Of a stretch of DNA of 64,000 nucleotides, positions 25,009 through 34,768 are shown piece after piece. Each line of letters opens with the position of its first letter. The stretch's first letter is position 1. The stretch covers positions 2,776,853 to 2,840,852 of the forward strand of contig NZ_DS022276.1 of NCBI RefSeq assembly GCF_000153725.1, written 5' to 3'. A model generated the notes under the pieces. It had not been told where the DNA came from and ran no database searches. It worked only from the letters and a program-made list of their open reading frames with translations. Both the position numbers and the translations under genes were made by a program. Source of the DNA: Salipiger bermudensis HTCC2601. Its GTDB lineage: Bacteria > Pseudomonadota > Alphaproteobacteria > Rhodobacterales > Rhodobacteraceae.

Positions 25009-26795
25009 CCCGCACGCCGCTCCGCCCGCTCGCCCGCATTCTCGAGGCTCGCCAGAAGGGCGAGAACCCCGACGCCATCGAACGCGAGAACCTGCGAATC
25101 CGCCACGAGCAGATGCGCGACAAGGCGCGGGTCCGGGCCGAGGGCCGCCTGCTGGTGATGAGCGTGATGTTCCTCGTGGCCTTTGCCGTGGTCGGCGCCC
25201 GCATGGGCATGCTTGCCGCCTCCGAGCCGGCCGAGCCGCGCGCCCATGCCAGCGGCGCCTCGATCATCGCCAGCCGCGCCGACATCACCGACCGGCACGG
25301 CCGCATCCTCGCGACCAACATGGAGACCCACTCGCTCTACGCCCACCCGCAGCAGATGATCGAACCGCTGCGCGCCGCCAAGGAGCTGAAGGCGATCTTC
25401 CCGGATCTCGAAGAAGAACGCCTGGTGAAGGATTTCACCGACCCCAAGCGCAAGTTCCTTTGGGTGAAGAAGAAAATCAGCCCCGAGCAGATGCAGGCGG
25501 TGCACGATATCGGCGAGCCGGGCCTGCTGTTCGGCCCGCGCGAGATGCGTCTCTACCCCAACGGCGCGCTGGCCTCGCACGTCATGGGCGGCGCCAGCTT
25601 CGGGCGCGAGGGTGTGGCCTCGGCAGAGGTGATCGGCACCGCCGGCATCGAGAAGTTCTTCGACGCCGAACTGCGCGACCCGGCTCGTGGCGGGGCACCG
25701 CTGGAGCTGTCCATCGACCTATCCGTGCAGGCCGCGAGCGAGCGCGTGCTCGACGCCGGGATGCGACTGCTCAACGCCAAGGGCGCCGCTTCGGTGCTGA
25801 TGGACGTCCATACCGGAGAGGTGATCTCGATCGCGTCGCTGCCGGATTTCGACCCCAACGACCGCCCGCGCCCGCCGACCTCGGGCAGCCCTTCGGACAG
25901 CCCGCTGTTCAACCGTGCTGTGCAGGGGGTCTACGAGCTGGGGTCGACCTTCAAGATCTTCGCGGCGGCGCAGGCGATGGACCTGGGCCTCGTGCGGCCC
26001 GACACCATCATCGACACCCGCCCGCCGTTCAAGGTCGGCGGCCACCGCATCGGCGAGTTCGAGGGCCACAACTACGGCGAGATCCCGGTCGAGGAGATCA
26101 TCATCAAGTCCTCGAACCGCGGCACCGGCAAGATGGCGCTGGCCATCGGCATCGACCGCCAGCAGGACTTCCTCAAGAAGCTGGGCTTCTTCGAGCCGAC
26201 ACCGCTCGAGATCGTCGAGGCGGCGGGCGGCAAGCCGCTGCTGCCGGCGCGCTGGACCGATCTGTCCTCGGTGACGATCTCCTATGGCCACGGCCTGTCG
26301 TCCTCGCCGCTGCACCTCGCGGCGGCCTATTCGGCCATCGCCAATGGCGGCACGCTGGTGAAGCCCACGCTGCTCAAGCAGCAGGGCGCACAGTTCGGCG
26401 ACCGGGTGATGTCGCCGCAGGTGGCGGCGGCCTCGCGCGACATGCTGCGCAAGGTGGTGAGCACCGGCACGGCAAGCTTCGGCGAGGTGCCGGGCTATCA
26501 CGTGGGCGGCAAGACCGGCACCGCCGACAAGCCGCGCGAGCAGGGCGGTGGCTATTACAAGGACAAGGTCATCGCCACCTTCGCCGCGATGTTCCCGGCG
26601 CATGATCCGAAATACGTGCTCATCGTGACGCTGGACGAGCCGGTCGAAACCTCGGGCTCGAAGCCGCGCCGCACCGCCGGCTGGACCGCCGTTCCGGTGG
26701 CCGCCGAGATGATCGGCAGGATCGCGCCGCTTCTGGGCTTGCGTCCGGATTACGATATGGGAGAAGTGGCAGAGGTCACGCTGGTCCGGCAGTGA
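25005..26795 (+). CDS. ftsI: Septal peptidoglycan transpeptidase FtsI (PBP3)
   Basis: A 596-residue class B penicillin-binding protein. A cytoplasmic N-terminus and one membrane helix (LLVMSVMFLVAFAVVGARMG) precede the pedestal domain (RADITDRHGRILATN, R-L-YPNGALASHVMGG). The transpeptidase domain has the active-site STFK (GVYELGSTFKIF), SSN (IIKSSNRGTGKM) and KTG (HVGGKTGTADK). It crosslinks septal peptidoglycan with FtsW. Full length for the family. Confidence 0.97.
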   Translation: MTRTPLRPLARILEARQKGENPDAIERENLRIRHEQMRDKARVRAEGRLLVMSVMFLVAFAVVGARMGMLAASEPAEPRAHASGASIIASRADITDRHGRILATNMETHSLYAHPQQMIEPLRAAKELKAIFPDLEEERLVKDFTDPKRKFLWVKKKISPEQMQAVHDIGEPGLLFGPREMRLYPNGALASHVMGGASFGREGVASAEVIGTAGIEKFFDAELRDPARGGAPLELSIDLSVQAASERVLDAGMRLLNAKGAASVLMDVHTGEVISIASLPDFDPNDRPRPPTSGSPSDSPLFNRAVQGVYELGSTFKIFAAAQAMDLGLVRPDTIIDTRPPFKVGGHRIGEFEGHNYGEIPVEEIIIKSSNRGTGKMALAIGIDRQQDFLKKLGFFEPTPLEIVEAAGGKPLLPARWTDLSSVTISYGHGLSSSPLHLAAAYSAIANGGTLVKPTLLKQQGAQFGDRVMSPQVAAASRDMLRKVVSTGTASFGEVPGYHVGGKTGTADKPREQGGGYYKDKVIATFAAMFPAHDPKYVLIVTLDEPVETSGSKPRRTAGWTAVPVAAEMIGRIAPLLGLRPDYDMGEVAEVTLVRQ

Positions 26796-26858
26796 CGCCG
26801 CCACGGGCTCCCGCCGGATCCGGACCTCCCTAAACCACCAAACGCTTCGGGGGCAGAT

Positions 26859-28343
26859 ATGAGCGGTGAGGAAAAGAGCCTGTCGGATCTCGGCCTGACG
26901 GCCCGCGGCGGCCGCGACGCCCGGGTCACGGGCATTTCGGTCGACAGCCGCGCGGTGATGCCGGGCCATCTCTTTGCGGCGATGCCGGGCACCAAGGTGC
27001 ACGGCGCAACCTTCATCGACACTGCGCTGGCGCAGGGCGCCGTGGCGGTGCTGACCGATGCCGAGGGGGCGCGCCTCGCCGAGGCGGCACTGGCCGAGAG
27101 CGACGTGGCGCTGGTGATCGCCGCCGAGCCGCGCGCGGCGCTGGCCTATGCCTGCGCGCTGTTCTTCGGCGCGCAGCCGGCGACGATGGTCGCGGTGACG
27201 GGCACCAACGGCAAGACCAGCGTGGCGAGCTTCGTGCGCCGGCTCTGGCAGGAGCTGGGCTACCGCGCGGTCAATCTCGGCACCACCGGGGTCGAGGGCG
27301 ACTGGCAGGCGCCACTGCGACACACCACGCCCGAGCCGATCACCCTGCACAAGGCACTGGCCGAGGCCGCGAGCGCCGGCGTCGAGCACGCCGCGATGGA
27401 GGCCTCTTCGCACGGGCTCGACCAGCGCCGGCTCGACGGCGTGCAGCTGGTTGCGGCGGGCTTTACCAACTTCACCCAGGACCACCTCGACTATCACGCG
27501 GACTTCGAAGAGTACTTTGCCGCCAAGGCCGGTCTCTTCGCCCGCGTGTTGCCCGAAGAGGGCACCGCGGTGGTCAATATCGACGATGCCCGCGGCATCG
27601 ACATGCTCGCCATCGCACGCGCCCGCGGGCAGGAGGTGCTGACCGTGGGCGAGAGCGAAGGCGCCGACCTGCGCCTGCTGGGCCAGCGCTTCGATGCCAC
27701 CGGGCAGGAGCTGCGCCTGAGCTGGCATGGCGTGGTCGAGCAGCTCCGCCTCAACCTCATCGGCGGCTTCCAGGGGCAGAACGCGCTGGTCGCGGCGGGC
27801 CTCGTGATCGCCTGCGGCGCCGAGGCCGAGGACGTGTTCCGCGCGCTGCCCCGGCTCGAGACGGTGCATGGCCGGATGCAGCTCGCCGCGACCCGCGACA
27901 GCGGCGCGGCGGTCTATGTCGATTACGCCCACACGCCCGACGCGGTGGCCACCGCCATCAAGGCGCTGCGCCCGCATGTCATGGGCCGGCTGATCGCCAT
28001 CGTCGGCGCCGGCGGCGACCGTGACGCCGGCAAGCGCCCGCTGATGGGCCGCGCCGCCGCCGAGAACGCTGATCTCGTCATCGTCACCGACGACAACCCG
28101 CGCTCCGAGGATCCGGCGGCGATCCGCGCGCAGGTGCTCGAGGGGGCGCCCGAGGCCACCGAGGTGGGCGACCGCGCCGAGGCGATCCTGCGCGGTGTCG
28201 ATCTGTTGCAGCCGGGCGACGCGCTGCTGGTCTGCGGCAAGGGCCACGAGACCGGGCAGATCGTCGGCGACACGGTCTATCCGTTCGACGATGTCGAACA
28301 GGCCAGCGTGGCCGTGGCGGCGCTGGACGGGAGGGGCCTGTGA
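26859..28343 (+). CDS. murE: UDP-MurNAc-L-Ala-D-Glu:meso-diaminopimelate ligase
   Basis: A 494-residue Mur ligase. ATP-binding loop TGTNGKTSVASF, central EASSHGLDQRRLDG and TNFTQDHLDYH, and the C-terminal YAHTPDAVATAI. The motif DNPRSEDP contains the DNPR tetrad that selects meso-DAP over lysine, so the cell wall is DAP-type. It starts 63 bases after ftsI with GGGG upstream of ATG 26859 and overlaps murF by four bases. Confidence 0.97.
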   Translation: MSGEEKSLSDLGLTARGGRDARVTGISVDSRAVMPGHLFAAMPGTKVHGATFIDTALAQGAVAVLTDAEGARLAEAALAESDVALVIAAEPRAALAYACALFFGAQPATMVAVTGTNGKTSVASFVRRLWQELGYRAVNLGTTGVEGDWQAPLRHTTPEPITLHKALAEAASAGVEHAAMEASSHGLDQRRLDGVQLVAAGFTNFTQDHLDYHADFEEYFAAKAGLFARVLPEEGTAVVNIDDARGIDMLAIARARGQEVLTVGESEGADLRLLGQRFDATGQELRLSWHGVVEQLRLNLIGGFQGQNALVAAGLVIACGAEAEDVFRALPRLETVHGRMQLAATRDSGAAVYVDYAHTPDAVATAIKALRPHVMGRLIAIVGAGGDRDAGKRPLMGRAAAENADLVIVTDDNPRSEDPAAIRAQVLEGAPEATEVGDRAEAILRGVDLLQPGDALLVCGKGHETGQIVGDTVYPFDDVEQASVAVAALDGRGL

Positions 28344-29773
28344 CACTCTGGACGGCCAAGGACGCGGCTGCCGCCACCGGCGGGCAGGTCGCGGGCGACT
28401 GGGAGGCCAACGGCGTCTCCATCGACACCCGCACGATCGCCAAGGGCGATCTCTTCGTGGCGCTGAAGGCGGCGCGGGACGGGCATGATTTCGTGGCGCA
28501 GGCGCTGGAGAACGGTGCGAGCGCGGCGCTGGTCAGCCGCATCCCGGAGGGCGTGGACCCGGCGAATCTGCTGATCGTGGATGACGTGCAGGCCGGGCTC
28601 GAGGCGCTGGGCCGCGCCGCGCGGGCGCGCACGCGGGCCAGGGTCGTGGCGGTCACCGGCTCGGTCGGCAAGACCTCGACCAAGGATATGCTGCGCGTGG
28701 TGCTCGGCGCGCAGAGCCGCGTGCACGCCGCCGAGAAGAGCTACAACAACCACTGGGGCGTGCCGCTGACACTGGCGCGGATGCCCGAGGATGTGGATTT
28801 CGCAGTCATCGAGATCGGCATGAATCACCCCGGCGAAATCGCCCCTCTGTCGGACATGGCGCGCCCTGATGTGGCGATGATCACCATCGTGGCGCCGGCG
28901 CACCTTGCCGCGTTCGAGAGCCTCGAGGGCATCGCGCGCGAGAAGGCGGCAATCTTCGAGGGGCTGGAGCCCGGCGGCACGGCGGTGGTGAACGGCGATC
29001 TGCCAGTCTCGCCGCTGCTGGTGGCGGCCGGGGAGGCGAGGGCCGCGCATGTGATCACCTTCGGCGAGGCCGAGGGCAACCATCACCGTGTCACCCATGT
29101 CGATATCGGCGACAGCACCACGGTGGTGCAGGGCCGGGCCTGGCGCTCGCCAGTGCTGTTCAAGGTCTCCGTGCCGGGGCGGCATTTCGCGGTCAACGGC
29201 ATGGGCGTGCTGGCTGTGGCGCATGCGCTAGGGCTAGACCGGGCTCTGGCGGTCACCGCGCTGGGGCAGTGGACCGCTGGCGCCGGGCGCGGCCAGCGCG
29301 AGACCATCCTGCTCGACCCGGTGGAGACCCATCTCTCTCTCGAGCTGATCGACGACGCCTACAACGCCAACCCGGCCTCGCTCGCCGCCTCGCTCGAGGT
29401 GCTGGCGGGCGCAAAGACCCGAGACGGGGTGGGGCGCGTCTCGCATGGGCGGCGCATCGCCTATCTCGGGGACATGAAAGAGCTCGGCGCCACCGAGGCG
29501 GCATTGCACCGCGCGGTGGCAGATCTGCCGGCCATGGAACGGATCGATCTCGTGCATTGCGTTGGTCCGCTGATGCGCACCCTGTGGCAGGCGCTGCCGC
29601 AGCACAAGCGCGGCCACTGGACCGAGACCGCCGATGGCATGGCGGCGCGGGTGCGGCATGATATGGATGCGGGCGATGTCGTGCTGGTGAAGGGCTCGCT
29701 CTCCACCGGGCTCGGGCGCGTGGTTGACGCGATCCGGCGCATGGGCGTATCCCCCGCGGGCGGCAACGGGTAA
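28340..29773 (+). CDS. murF: UDP-MurNAc-tripeptide--D-Ala-D-Ala ligase
   Basis: A 477-residue Mur ligase completing the UDP-MurNAc-pentapeptide. ATP loop [14 protein letters not shown], the conserved [17 protein letters not shown] and [11 protein letters not shown], and the C-terminal [18 protein letters not shown]. Start is GTG 28340, overlapping the murE stop (GTGA), so translation is coupled. mraY follows after 13 bases. Confidence 0.97.
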   Translation: MTLWTAKDAAAATGGQVAGDWEANGVSIDTRTIAKGDLFVALKAARDGHDFVAQALENGASAALVSRIPEGVDPANLLIVDDVQAGLEALGRAARARTRARVVAVTGSVGKTSTKDMLRVVLGAQSRVHAAEKSYNNHWGVPLTLARMPEDVDFAVIEIGMNHPGEIAPLSDMARPDVAMITIVAPAHLAAFESLEGIAREKAAIFEGLEPGGTAVVNGDLPVSPLLVAAGEARAAHVITFGEAEGNHHRVTHVDIGDSTTVVQGRAWRSPVLFKVSVPGRHFAVNGMGVLAVAHALGLDRALAVTALGQWTAGAGRGQRETILLDPVETHLSLELIDDAYNANPASLAASLEVLAGAKTRDGVGRVSHGRRIAYLGDMKELGATEAALHRAVADLPAMERIDLVHCVGPLMRTLWQALPQHKRGHWTETADGMAARVRHDMDAGDVVLVKGSLSTGLGRVVDAIRRMGVSPAGGNG

Positions 29774-29786
29774 CGAGGACCACAGC

Positions 29787-30869
29787 ATGCTTTACTGGCT
29801 CACCGAACTGAGCGACGGCGGCGACCTGTTCAACCTGTTCCGCTATATCACCTTCCGCGCCGGCGGCGCCTTCCTGACCGCTCTGATCTTCGGCTTCATC
29901 TTCGGACGCCCGCTGATCGACGTGCTGCGCAAGCGGCAGGGCAAGGGCCAGCCGATCCGCAACGACGGCCCCGAGGGGCATTTCGTCAAGGCCGGCACGC
30001 CCACCATGGGCGGGCTGCTGATCGTGGGCGCGCTGCTGACCTCGACGCTGCTCTGGGCGCGGCTGGACAATCCCTTCGTGTGGATGGTGCTCTTCGTGAC
30101 CATGGGCTACGCCGCCATCGGCTTTGCCGACGATTACGCCAAGGTGGCCAAGCAGAACACCGCAGGCGTTTCCGGCAAGATCCGGCTTTTGCTGGGCTTT
30201 CTGATCGCCGGTCTGGCCGCGGGATGGGCCGCATGGCACCACCCGGCCGAGTTGACCGGCGAGTTGGCCTTCCCGGTGTTCAAGAACGCGCTGCTGGATC
30301 TGGGGATTTTCTTCGTGCCCTTCGCGATGATCGTCATCGTGGGGGCGGCAAACGCGGTGAACCTCACCGACGGGCTCGACGGGCTCGCCATCATGCCGGT
30401 GATGATCGCCGCGGGCACGCTGGGCATCATCGCCTACGCGGTGGGCCGCACCGACTTCACCGAGTATCTCGACGTGCACTACGTGCCCGGCACCGGCGAA
30501 ATCCTGATCTTCTGCGCCGGCCTGATCGGAGGCGGGCTCGGGTTCCTGTGGTACAACGCGCCGCCCGCAGCGGTGTTCATGGGCGATACCGGCTCTCTGG
30601 CGCTCGGCGGCGCGCTGGGGGCGATCGCCGTGGCCACCAAGCACGAGATCGTGCTGGCCATCGTCGGCGGGCTCTTCGTGGTCGAGGCGCTCTCGGTCAT
30701 CATTCAGGTGTTCTACTTCAAGCGCACGGGAAAGCGGGTGTTCCTGATGGCGCCGATCCACCACCATTACGAGAAGAAGGGGTGGGCCGAGCCGCAGATC
30801 GTGATCCGGTTCTGGATCATTTCGCTGATCCTCGCGCTGATCGGGCTCGCCACGCTCAAGCTGCGCTGA
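29787..30869 (+). CDS. mraY: Phospho-MurNAc-pentapeptide translocase MraY
   Basis: A 360-residue, ten-helix enzyme transferring phospho-MurNAc-pentapeptide to undecaprenyl phosphate (lipid I). Motifs: [12 protein letters not shown], the aspartate-rich [37 protein letters not shown] and the cytoplasmic [11 protein letters not shown] loop. Typical length. The next cluster gene, murD, is 336 bases away, separated by a composite repeat, so transcription may weaken here. Confidence 0.97.
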   Translation: MLYWLTELSDGGDLFNLFRYITFRAGGAFLTALIFGFIFGRPLIDVLRKRQGKGQPIRNDGPEGHFVKAGTPTMGGLLIVGALLTSTLLWARLDNPFVWMVLFVTMGYAAIGFADDYAKVAKQNTAGVSGKIRLLLGFLIAGLAAGWAAWHHPAELTGELAFPVFKNALLDLGIFFVPFAMIVIVGAANAVNLTDGLDGLAIMPVMIAAGTLGIIAYAVGRTDFTEYLDVHYVPGTGEILIFCAGLIGGGLGFLWYNAPPAAVFMGDTGSLALGGALGAIAVATKHEIVLAIVGGLFVVEALSVIIQVFYFKRTGKRVFLMAPIHHHYEKKGWAEPQIVIRFWIISLILALIGLATLKLR

Positions 30870-31205
30870 TTTGGCGGCGCGCGTCCGCGGGCCGCGCACA
30901 GGTCACGTCGACCGGGGGCGTGGCCCCGGTCTCCACGGCTCTGGCGGGCGTGACGCCTTTGCCGCGAGCGGTTCCGATTGCGCCGGACGGCCTGCCTCCG
31001 GCGGGAGTATTTTCGACGAAGAGAAGCCAGGGGCGCGGCGCTCCTGGCTTCTTTGGTTCAAAAATACGTCGGGGGTGAATTGGCGCACAGCGCCAAGAGG
31101 GGGCTGGCCCCCTCACGCGCCGCGCTCGAGCCGTTCGCTGCTCTGGTCATGGTGCGGCGCTTGCGGTAGCGCTGGGGCGAATGTGAGAGAGCGAGGGCAG
31201 GGCGA
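30870..31205. other. Gene-free gap in the dcw cluster, mostly repeat sequence
   Basis: 336 bases between mraY and murD. Open frames are low-quality and lack ribosome sites. The centre holds an inverted pair of the repeat box plus two hairpins (copy C); the last 90 bases may carry a murD promoter, but no convincing hexamers were seen. Confidence 0.7.
30993..31113 (+). repeat. Composite intergenic repeat, copy C, with an extra inverted box
   Basis: A minus-oriented box (GGCGGGAGTATTTTCGACGA then GAGAAG, about 31000-31026) faces a plus-oriented box (CTTCTTTGGTTC then AAAAATACGTCGGGGG, 31048-31075); their inner ends form a perfect inverted repeat AGAAGCCAGG (31022-31031) / CCTGGCTTCT (31043-31052). 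Behind it come hairpins TTGGCGC/GCGCCAA (31080-31096) and AGGGGGC/GCCCCCT (31098-31113). Confidence 0.75.
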
Positions 31206-32609
31206 ATGATTCCGGTAACCGGGTTCAATGGTCAGACGGTGGCGGTGCTGGGGCTCGGGCGCTCCGGCCTCTCGGCGGCGCGGGCGCTGCGCGAGGGCGG
31301 GGCGCAGGCGCTGTGCTGGGACGACAACCCCGCGGCACGAGCCGCGGCGGAGGCCGAGGGTTTCGAGACCCGCGATCTTTCCGCGCAGGGCGGTTTTGAC
31401 GGCGTCGCCCGGCTGGTGGTGTCGCCCGGCATCCCGCATCTTTATCCTGCTCCGAACCCGGTCATCGCTGCGGCGTGGGAGGCAGGCGTGCCGGTCGACA
31501 ATGACATCGGCCTGTTCTTCCGCTCCTTCGGCAGCGGCGCGTGGGAGATGTTCGACCAACCTCCCAAGGTGGTTGCGGTCACCGGGTCCAATGGCAAGTC
31601 GACCACCTCGGCGCTGATCCATCACATCCTGCAGAGCGCCGGGCGCGGCAGCCAGCTTGCCGGCAATATCGGCCGCGGCGTGCTTGACATCGAGCCGCCG
31701 GAGGAGGGGGGCGTGGTCGTGCTCGAGCTGTCGAGCTACCAGACCGATCTCGCCCGCGCGCTGACCCCGGACGTGGCGGTGTTCACCAATCTCTCGCCGG
31801 ATCATCTCGACCGGCATGGCGGCCTCGGGGGCTACTTCGCCGCCAAGCGCCGGCTCTTTGCCGAGGGCGGCCCGGACCGCTGCGTCATCGGCGTCGACGA
31901 GGCCGAAGGCCGGTACCTGGCGAACCAGCTTGCCGAGGGGGCGGTGGATGACCGGCTCATCCGGGTCTCGGCGGCGCGCAAGCTGAGCGGACCCGGCTGG
32001 GATGTCTTTGCCCGCAAGGGCTTCCTCACCGAGTGGCGCAAGGGGCGGCAGGTGGCTTCGATCGACCTGCGGCAGGTGCGTGGGCTTCCCGGCGCACACA
32101 ACCACCAGAATGCCTGCGCGGCCTACGCGGCGGCGCGCGCGCTGGGGGTGGCGCCGCGGGTGATCGAGGCGGCGTTCCACTCCTTCGAGGGGCTGCCTCA
32201 CCGGTCCCAGATCGTCGCCGACGCCGGCGGCGTGGTCTATGTCAACGACAGCAAGGCGACCAACGTGGACGCGGCGCTGAAGGCTCTGCAGGCCTTCCCT
32301 CGGATTCGCTGGATCTGCGGCGGGCTGATGAAAGAGGGCGGGCTCGAGGCGCTTGCGCCGGGTTTCGACCATGTCGCCAAGGCCTATGTCATCGGCCGTG
32401 AGGCAGCGGGCTTTGCGCTCGGGCTTGCCGGGGTCGAGGCCGAGGTCTGCACCGACATGGACACCGCCGTGGCGCGTGCCATGGCCGATGCCGAGCCGGG
32501 GGAGACGGTGCTTCTGGCGCCGGCGGCGGCGAGCTTCGACCAGTACGACAATTTCGAGCAGCGCGGCGACGACTTCGCCGCCCGCGTCAAGGCGCGGCTG
32601 GCGGGCTGA
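31206..32609 (+). CDS. murD: UDP-MurNAc-L-alanine--D-glutamate ligase
   Basis: A 467-residue Mur ligase adding D-Glu. N-terminal Rossmann [31 protein letters not shown] loop [36 protein letters not shown] and the C-terminal [17 protein letters not shown]. Length slightly above E. coli MurD (438). Convergent with the next gene, from which it is separated by only three bases. Confidence 0.97.
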   Translation: MIPVTGFNGQTVAVLGLGRSGLSAARALREGGAQALCWDDNPAARAAAEAEGFETRDLSAQGGFDGVARLVVSPGIPHLYPAPNPVIAAAWEAGVPVDNDIGLFFRSFGSGAWEMFDQPPKVVAVTGSNGKSTTSALIHHILQSAGRGSQLAGNIGRGVLDIEPPEEGGVVVLELSSYQTDLARALTPDVAVFTNLSPDHLDRHGGLGGYFAAKRRLFAEGGPDRCVIGVDEAEGRYLANQLAEGAVDDRLIRVSAARKLSGPGWDVFARKGFLTEWRKGRQVASIDLRQVRGLPGAHNHQNACAAYAAARALGVAPRVIEAAFHSFEGLPHRSQIVADAGGVVYVNDSKATNVDAALKALQAFPRIRWICGGLMKEGGLEALAPGFDHVAKAYVIGREAAGFALGLAGVEAEVCTDMDTAVARAMADAEPGETVLLAPAAASFDQYDNFEQRGDDFAARVKARLAG

Positions 32610-32612
32610 GGC

Positions 32613-33311
32613 TCAGGCGCCGGTGCCGATCCGGGACCGGCGCAGCGGCGCGTAGAGCCCCTTTTTGACGGCATCCCGGTGCACGGCGCCGATCTGAACC
32701 GGGATTTCGGGGAGCTCGAGGATCTGCGCGATCGCGAGGCGGTGGATGCCGCCGCTTGCCGCGCGCAGCGGAGCGCCGTTGCGGTCGATATGGATCAGGA
32801 TGCCGCCATGCTCGCGGCGGAAGAAATCGGGCAGCTCGGCCTTGCTCAGGAGGCGCCCGCGGCGACGGGTCTCTTCGAAGACCCGATCCAGCGACTCGTA
32901 GCGGTTGAGGATGTCGTCGCGGCTGGCGCATTCGTCGGGTCGCTCGCCGGCGGCGATCTTGCCCATCAGGCTGTCGAAGAGCGGGGTCTGCTCCCAGTCG
33001 ACGCCATCGAGATAGCGCATACGGCAACTCACCACCTTGACGTTGCCGCCGAAGGTCGTGCGCGACAGGTCCCAGTCGCCTGCGACGACCATGCCGCTCT
33101 GGCGCCGGCGCAGGCGGGGGCCGCCCGGCATTGTCCGGCAGGTTTCCCGCACCGCCAGCGGATCGATGTAGATCGCCTCGTCCGACAGCGGCGCCTCAGC
33201 GCCGTAAAGTGCCTTGTTCCACGCATCGCGGACGAGCTTGCGCGGCACCTGTGCCTTGAGGTCGCGAATCCAGTTCGTCGGGTGCAGCGTGGGATGATCG
33301 GCGAACGCCAT
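32613..33311 (-). CDS. ParB-like-domain protein of unknown function inserted in the dcw cluster
   Basis: A 232-residue soluble protein. The C-terminal part (GGILIHIDRNGAPLRAASGG, then IHRLAIAQILELPEIPVQIG) resembles the ParB/sulfiredoxin-like fold, in which a substrate-binding loop precedes HRLA. The N-terminal half (TNWIRDLKAQVPRKLVRDAW, YIDPLAVRETC) matches nothing recognised. Similar proteins occur near cell-surface or sulfotransferase genes in marine bacteria, but no such genes are here. Antisense to its murD and ftsW neighbours; 54 bases downstream of the flavoprotein gene on the same strand, so probably co-transcribed. Confidence 0.75.
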   Translation of the reverse strand: MAFADHPTLHPTNWIRDLKAQVPRKLVRDAWNKALYGAEAPLSDEAIYIDPLAVRETCRTMPGGPRLRRRQSGMVVAGDWDLSRTTFGGNVKVVSCRMRYLDGVDWEQTPLFDSLMGKIAAGERPDECASRDDILNRYESLDRVFEETRRRGRLLSKAELPDFFRREHGGILIHIDRNGAPLRAASGGIHRLAIAQILELPEIPVQIGAVHRDAVKKGLYAPLRRSRIGTGA

Positions 33312-33365
33312 CGGCTCGTCTCCGTAACAAACAGACGACGAAAATGTAACGTTTCGATCTCGTTT

Positions 33366-34556
33366 TCAAGAGGCGGCGCGGCGGGAGGCGATCTCGCGAC
33401 CGCAGGCGGTGCCGGAAGACCACGCCCACTGGAAATTGTAGCCGCCAAGCCAGCCGGTCACGTCGACCGCCTCGCCGATGGCGAAGAGGCCGGGGACGGA
33501 CTTGGCCTCCATGGTCTTCGACGACAGCGCCGCGGTCGAGATGCCGCCGAGCGTGACCTCGGCGGTGCGCCAGCCCTCGGTGCCCTGCGGGCGCAGGTGC
33601 CAGCCCTGAAGCGCCTCGGCCAGTTCGGCGATGCGGCGGTCCGACAGGTCGGCGAGATTGCCCGCGAGCGGCAGGCTCTCGGAGAGATGCGCCACCAGCT
33701 TCGGCGGCAGCAGGTGCCCCAGCGCGGTGGTGACGGCGCGGCGACCGTTCTCGCTGCGGGCGGTTTTCAGCGCTGCCGCCAGATCCTGTCCCGGCAGCAG
33801 GTCGACAGCGATGTCCTCGCCCTCGTGCCAGTAGCTCGAGACCTGCAGCATCGCCGGGCCGGAGAGCCCGCGATGGGTGAACAGCATCGCCTCGTCGAAC
33901 GCCGCCTGTCCGGCGCGTGCCCGCACCGGCAGCGACAGGCCCGAGAGCGTCGAGAAGCGTCCGTCGGGGAAGGTGAAGGGCACCAGCCCGGCGCGGGTCG
34001 GCACCAGCGGCAGACCGAACTGCGCGGCAATGTCGTAGGCCAGCCCGGTGGCGCCCATCTTCGGGATCGACTTGCCGCCGGTGGCGAGCACGAGGTTGTG
34101 CGCTTTCACTGTCTCCGAGCGGCCCTCGCGGGTCAGTCGCGCGATGAAGCAGCTGCCATCGTGGCTGAGCTCGGCCAGCTCGGTGGAGAGCCAGAGCTCG
34201 GCGCCCGCGGTCTCCATCTCGGCGCGCAGCATGGCGACGATCTGGGTCGCCTTGTCATCGCAGAACAGTTGGCCGAGGGTCTTTTCGTGCCACGCGATGC
34301 CGTGACGGCTGACCAGCTCGATGAAATCCCACTGTGTGTAGCGCGCCAGCGCGGATTTGCAGAAATGCGGGTTCCCGGAGAGGAAGCGCGCCGGTTCGAC
34401 CTCGAGATTGGTGAAGTTGCAGCGCCCACCGCCGGAAATGCGGATCTTTTCGCCCGGGGCGCGGGCGTGGTCGATGACCAGCGTGCCGGGCCCGGCATGG
34501 GCGGCACACATCATGCCGGCGGCACCGGCGCCGAGGATGAGCGTTTCGATCTGCAT
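33366..34556 (-). CDS. HI0933-like (BaiN/RdsA) FAD-binding oxidoreductase
   Basis: A 396-residue flavoprotein. The FAD motif GAGAAGMMCAAHAG is followed by the family signature KIRISGGGRCNFTN; later come LVLATGGKSIPKMGATG, FTHRGLSGPAMLQVSSYW, and the C-terminal GLFAIGEAVDVTGWLGGYNFQWAWSSG. It belongs to the aminoacetone oxidase-like/PP_4765 group; the physiological substrate is unknown. ATG at 34556. It lies antisense between murD and ftsW and may share a transcript with the ParB-like gene. Confidence 0.9.
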   Translation of the reverse strand: MQIETLILGAGAAGMMCAAHAGPGTLVIDHARAPGEKIRISGGGRCNFTNLEVEPARFLSGNPHFCKSALARYTQWDFIELVSRHGIAWHEKTLGQLFCDDKATQIVAMLRAEMETAGAELWLSTELAELSHDGSCFIARLTREGRSETVKAHNLVLATGGKSIPKMGATGLAYDIAAQFGLPLVPTRAGLVPFTFPDGRFSTLSGLSLPVRARAGQAAFDEAMLFTHRGLSGPAMLQVSSYWHEGEDIAVDLLPGQDLAAALKTARSENGRRAVTTALGHLLPPKLVAHLSESLPLAGNLADLSDRRIAELAEALQGWHLRPQGTEGWRTAEVTLGGISTAALSSKTMEAKSVPGLFAIGEAVDVTGWLGGYNFQWAWSSGTACGREIASRRAAS

Positions 34557-34768
34557 GAGGCGCTCAGGAACACGGATCGCCGCGCCGCGCAAGGGCTTGG
34601 GGCTGTCCCCGGCTGCGCGGGCGGGCTTTGCCGGCTGCCGACACGCGCCGCAACCAGCGCTTCCCAACCGGGCCGGGCTTTGCTAAGCTTTTTCCACAAG
34701 ATCCGGGACAACCCGGACGATACAGGCAGTTTGCCGGCTCTGCGCCGGCCATCACGAGCGGTGATCCC

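Noticed and set aside
25719-28346. Very long open frame on the minus strand opposite ftsI and murE
   Set aside because: Its product is Arg/His/Gly-rich without domains, as expected for an antisense shadow in GC-rich DNA; both sense genes are complete and recognisable.
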